Shown one piece after another: positions 60,330 through 64,000 of a DNA stretch of 64,000 nucleotides. The stretch is from contig CP099841.1 of assembly GCA_030062745.1 (NCBI GenBank), positions 23,749,398 through 23,813,397 of the forward strand. Reading direction: 5' to 3'. Source of the DNA: Capitulum mitella (taxonomy: Eukaryota > Arthropoda > Thecostraca > Pollicipedomorpha > Pollicipedidae). Each line of letters starts with the position of its first letter. Positions within the stretch are counted from its first letter, which is position 1. The notes under the pieces are model-generated. The model did no database searches. It was not told where the DNA came from and saw only the letters and a list, made by a program, of their open reading frames with translations. The position numbers and the translations under genes are program-made.

Positions 60330-60590
60330 CATGCCCACTTTTCTATTGGGGGAGGGGGCGTACTGAGCTCGATCTGTTCCGTTTGTCTGGCAACGCAGCA
60401 CGTGGAATGTGTTTGTCCCAACAAATCGCATTCCAAACATGCCTGGCATTTCTCACCGGTGGGAGATATGGTATCGGAATTGGATCTCAAAAGCCAAGAA
60501 CAAAGAGAAGTCTTCCTCAAAATATGGTTAAAATCACAGGAAATCATACAGGAAAAGGTCTGGACAAACTATGCTAAAGTTACGTCTTGA
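60330..60590 (+). other. Unrecognised cysteine/histidine-rich coding-like stretch
   Basis: One plus frame ending at TGA near 60588 reads CSVCLATQHVECVCPNKSHS followed by KHAWHF and a charged helix (SQEQREVFLKIWLKSQEII). The Cys and His spacing resembles a small zinc-binding fold but matches none I can name. Confidence 0.3.
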
Positions 60591-61510
60591 CAGATACCAT
60601 ATGGCATGTGGAAATGTATCAATGTGATGACTTGATTCAACTAATGACCCATAGCAAGGAGTAAACTACAATGGATGGAATTCAAGATGAAACATACGTC
60701 TCAAGTTAAACTGCACGACAGTGTATTCTGACGTCAAATAAAAGTTGCTACAACATGAACGTCCATCTCTCAATTCGCACCACATGTCCATACCATCTCC
60801 CACTCGCCTCAAAATGTCCCATAACTGGACACGTCACAGCGCACAGCACCAGACCATCTGATTCCACCACCCCATTCCTCGGTCTCTACTGCCCGCGCCA
60901 ATCCGCCTCGCGTGCCCCCCCCCCCGCGGACCGCAGCGGCTCCAGCGTCGGCCGGCCGTGGCCATTGATTGGCGTCATCGGGCCGAGAGCGGCCCCGTCT
61001 GGACGACATCGGATAAACAGATGGCACGACACTGCGTCAATAGCGCGCCGGCCAAAGGTCAACAGCGGCCACCCCGGCGGCCGGCGCGGCACGGGCCGAC
61101 GCGGCGCCGGCACCGACGCCATGCCGCCGCCGCCTGTCCGGACACCGCCGCTGGGCGCGCCGGCTCAGACTGACCCGGACGGCACGATCGGAAGGACGAG
61201 GGCATGGATAGGTGCGCAACCAGCGGACGGACGTACTGGCCGTTTTATTTATGGCACGGTTTGAGGCGGTGATGCAGCGTATGCTGCGCACTCGCCGTCG
61301 CACGACGCAACTTAAAATACATTGACGGCGAAACTTGGAGCACGGTAACGCCCTGCGTCGAAACCACGGAAGCGAGAGAAAACAACCAGCCGTAGAGCAT
61401 GCTCCACGTCTAACGTTCCTTGACAAACCGTCACCACCTATCTAGTCTTCATTCAAACGTGGCAAGACAGAATAAACTCACTTCTTATCACTTCACCTGT
61501 GATGTGTCAC

Positions 61511-61551
61511 ATCCACTGGCGGATCGGGGGGGGGATCCACTGGCGGATCGG
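61511..61551 (+). repeat. Two 17-bp direct repeats around a G run
   Basis: ATCCACTGGCGGATCGG occurs at 61511-61527 and 61535-61551, separated by seven G. Such CACTGGCGGATC words are often seen at ends of DNA transposons in marine invertebrates. No partner end was found. Confidence 0.85.
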
Positions 61552-61718
61552 AGATAAGGCCCCCTCTTTCATTGGAAAAAGGGGCCAACATGTCGTTTGA
61601 TCCCCTCTCCTTTTCGAACGGAAAAGTGCAAGTTTTGTTTTCGAAACTTTGTTTTCTCAACATGATAATTTTCGAATCCGGGGAGAAATCCACATTTGGG
61701 GTAGGTTAGATTGCAAGG

Positions 61719-62390
61719 ATGGCCATTGTCCCCCCCCCCCTCCGAACATGGTCTCGATCGGCCTTTGGCCACATCAAGCCAAGAACGCAACAGCAAATGA
61801 ATAATGAAAGTCCCATCGTTGATGGTGGCGATCAAGTCGGCAGAATTTTGCGTGCCGGTATAGCTTCAACGATTATGATACAGAACCCGAATCAGCAGCC
61901 TTGCGCAGATAAGGACAATGAAAACCGCCTGCTTTTTCTTTCTAACAATTTGATGTTCGTATCATTAATGATCAATCTGGGCCCATATCGTCGGTTGCTG
62001 GCCAAATCTCTTCCCGCAAATAGTACCCTTGATAGCTCCAACACCATTGGGCAGGATTACCACTGGCGAGAGGCTGTACGACAGACGATCACGGAGATGA
62101 TACTGTTGGCGATGATTTCTTCGGAGACAGAGATAGGACAGAAAACCTTCAGAAGCGCAATACCACACGAACAGAGGCTTCTGGTCAGCACTGTTACGGC
62201 CACACCCATACGTGAATCGGTGGTCACACCCGCCATTTGCCGAAGAATTCGCGATCATATGAATGCTCGATGCATAGCAGAGCGTTGCGAGAGCTACCTG
62301 GCATGGCGGATAAAACAGGACAAAAAACCCACGCAGAAAAAGCAGAAACTAGCGGTCAAAACCCGAAAAACACGTAAAGGTGAAACGTGA
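61719..62390 (+). other. Unrecognised open reading frame, 223 residues
   Basis: This is the longest frame in the window that is not explained by a repeat or GC bias. It has balanced composition, a middle part with helical character (WREAVRQTITEMILLAMISS), and a strongly basic tail (KKPTQKKQKLAVKTRKTRKG). The first residues overlap a C run and the true start may be the methionine near residue 27. No domain recognised. It may derive from a mobile or virus-like element. Confidence 0.4.
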
Positions 62391-62593
62391 AATTCAAACG
62401 TAAGTAAAGTTCAGCGAACTCGGCTTTTCGAGTCCTTCCGTTTCAGAATTCCGACCGAAGCCGAGTCAAACATGTCGGAATTTTCCGCGCGGTCATAAAC
62501 GGCCTGTACGGTTTGGATTTCCCTCACGACAGGTGCGGCCATTTTTTTTTTTTCCGCAACGCAGAGCCGCTCCTGGTGGCCAAACGGTACATG

Positions 62594-63110
62594 CTAGAAC
62601 AGACAAATGGACTGCCTTCGTCGGCAAAGCTCAAAGCTTGAGTCGGTGGTGGCCAATGATATACAGACGCTGCACTCGGCCGGCGGAGTGATTCCGGTGC
62701 TCTGCAGAGCCTTCCGCTCTGCGTAGCTGAAAGGCTCATAGGGTCTGCCAAGCTCCGAATGTGACAGGTTCCCAAGAGATTGACACAAATCCTGCAGCCA
62801 GCGCTGAGATGCATAATTCACCGAATTATCTCCGGCAGGCAGACGCTTCCAAACTTCGGACGGCACACCGAACCGAAGCGCTCATATGCAAGACTCAGTT
62901 GGCGACGCAAAGGTACCGTTCGCACGGATCTGAAAATGATTCAGTGCAGCCTCGAGACTGGATGGAAACAGCTCCAACAGTTCAACGCTCTTCTCTTTTG
63001 TGGCTTTATGTACTACATAACGCGCCACCGGGAACACAGATACAGTTCGCTTCACGTTTCGAATAGTTTCGCTTTGGATAATAAAAAGGGCATGAACGAC
63101 CTATGTTTTG
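62594..63110 (-). other. Unrecognised coding-like remnant
   Basis: On the minus strand this stretch has protein-like composition (for example SQRWLQDLCQSLGNLSHSEL and GRPYEPFSYAERKALQ) but is broken. No family could be named. A transposon- or virus-derived origin is possible because the neighbouring frame at 61719-62390 is also unassigned. Confidence 0.3.
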
Positions 63111-63198
63111 CGTCCCCTTACAAACACAAGTCGCTAATCACCTCTGAATATCCGAGAAAAACTGGATGTGTTCGATACCGCTCCCGTGATCCAGTACC

Positions 63199-63199
63199 T

Positions 63200-63231
<32 letters not shown>

Positions 63232-63232
63232 G

Positions 63233-63271
<39 letters not shown>
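63199..63271. repeat. Compound microsatellite (CA)n(TA)n
   Basis: A short CA tract followed by about 55 bp of TA with one TGTT interruption. Confidence 0.96.
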
Positions 63272-63274
<3 letters not shown>

Positions 63275-64000
63275 GCATGCCGAGGCCAATACTTAACCCA
63301 CAGTCAGGCGGTCAGAGTGGTCCTCGGGCAAAGCAGACTGCTGCAACTTACGCATTCAGGCGATTTTGAAGGACTTCTAAAGCACATCTGGTTGGTCTAA
63401 AATGAATCTGTCCGACGTAACAAAACACTACGGCATTAAGAAGAAAAGCACGGATATTTACGCGCTTGTTTTTAAGCTAAACACTAGCAAGGCAGAGTGT
63501 GTGTGTCACGCTGATAACTCAGAATAACTTGTCCTCTGTATATTTTATTTATATAATATTTACTATTAACATAATTACTTTTAATAATTAATATTTTTTG
63601 GTCTGAGAGCGGTGGCAACGCAAGCCTTCAACCTCCAATGAAGACGGTGTTCCGCATTAGCCTTGCAAGCTCTGGTTACGACATACAACGCACCGCTTCT
63701 CTACAATGTATTGGCCAGCACGAACAATAACATGGCAATTCAGTCCATGTCCGACGCACGTTGGTGGTAACTGAAGGAAGTCAAGACCAAATTATATATG
63801 GCGATTTACGTTTCGGTTAAGAAACCCCCGACAGACAGATAACAAGATTTACACAAACTTGGGTTTAGTATCGATGCACCGTTTCAGGCGCACGTAGAAA
63901 CTTACAGCATAAAACTCCTACGACTGAACTTCCACTTCCTCCACATGCCAAAGTTTGCCCGGTTAGAAGTACTAGTCGTTTTTACTGCAGTGCAAACGGT
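63272..64000. other. AT-rich end of window, no gene seen
   Basis: AT-rich sequence with no long frame or repeat. Confidence 0.5.

Overview
The window is nuclear DNA of an animal, most likely an arthropod and perhaps a crustacean. The evidence is spliced genes with GT..AG introns, long compound CA/TA microsatellites, a very high density of GC-rich minisatellites and no CpG depletion. I cannot fix the species from the sequence.

Two host genes can be supported. On the minus strand, three exons encode part of one AAA+ module of midasin (MDN1), the giant dynein-related ATPase of 60S ribosome assembly. They lie at 53909-53781, 12256-12094 and 9807-9605. Their splice phases agree and together they run from the Walker A loop to the conserved segment just before Walker B. 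The first two are separated by an intron of about 41.5 kb. On the plus strand, wholly inside that intron, lies a complete four-exon gene (31025-37297) for a 390-residue rhodopsin-type seven-helix receptor. All its exon junctions keep frame and its start has a strong Kozak context. It keeps the class A marker residues in helices 1, 2, 3, 6 and 7 but lacks the DRY arginine, and has a run of acidic residues in intracellular loop 2.

The rest is intronic or intergenic and rich in repeats. Layout: 1-3.3 kb GC-rich unique sequence with short tandem duplications; 3307-4785 a DNA transposon with CACTG ends carrying three 150-bp repeats full of AGGTCA sites; 6.5-7.6 kb a large GC-rich minisatellite; 7882-9073 a TTAA-flanked piggyBac-like non-autonomous element; 9.6-12.3 kb two midasin exons; 13.1 kb a 30-bp array; 15.36-16.91 kb a truncated, frame-broken LINE; 17.3 kb a perfect 21-bp hairpin; 19-31 kb mostly unique intronic DNA with several arrays; 31-37.3 kb the receptor gene; 36.3 kb a 44-bp array inside its last intron; 41.2 kb a tRNA-derived SINE head; 48.6 and 51.5 kb two oppositely oriented arrays of the same 16-bp unit; 53.8 kb the upstream midasin exon, with a GGTCA pentamer array at its acceptor; 55.9 kb a 30-bp array; 57.7-58.4 kb a minisatellite with higher-order structure; 59.6-63.2 kb several coding-like stretches I could not identify.

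The midasin gene and the receptor have no evident functional link; they share a locus by nesting. The most unusual features are the nested antisense arrangement, two transposon-like elements that carry nuclear-receptor-type DNA motifs, and the inverted pair of 16-bp arrays, which may be the ends of a foldback-type element.
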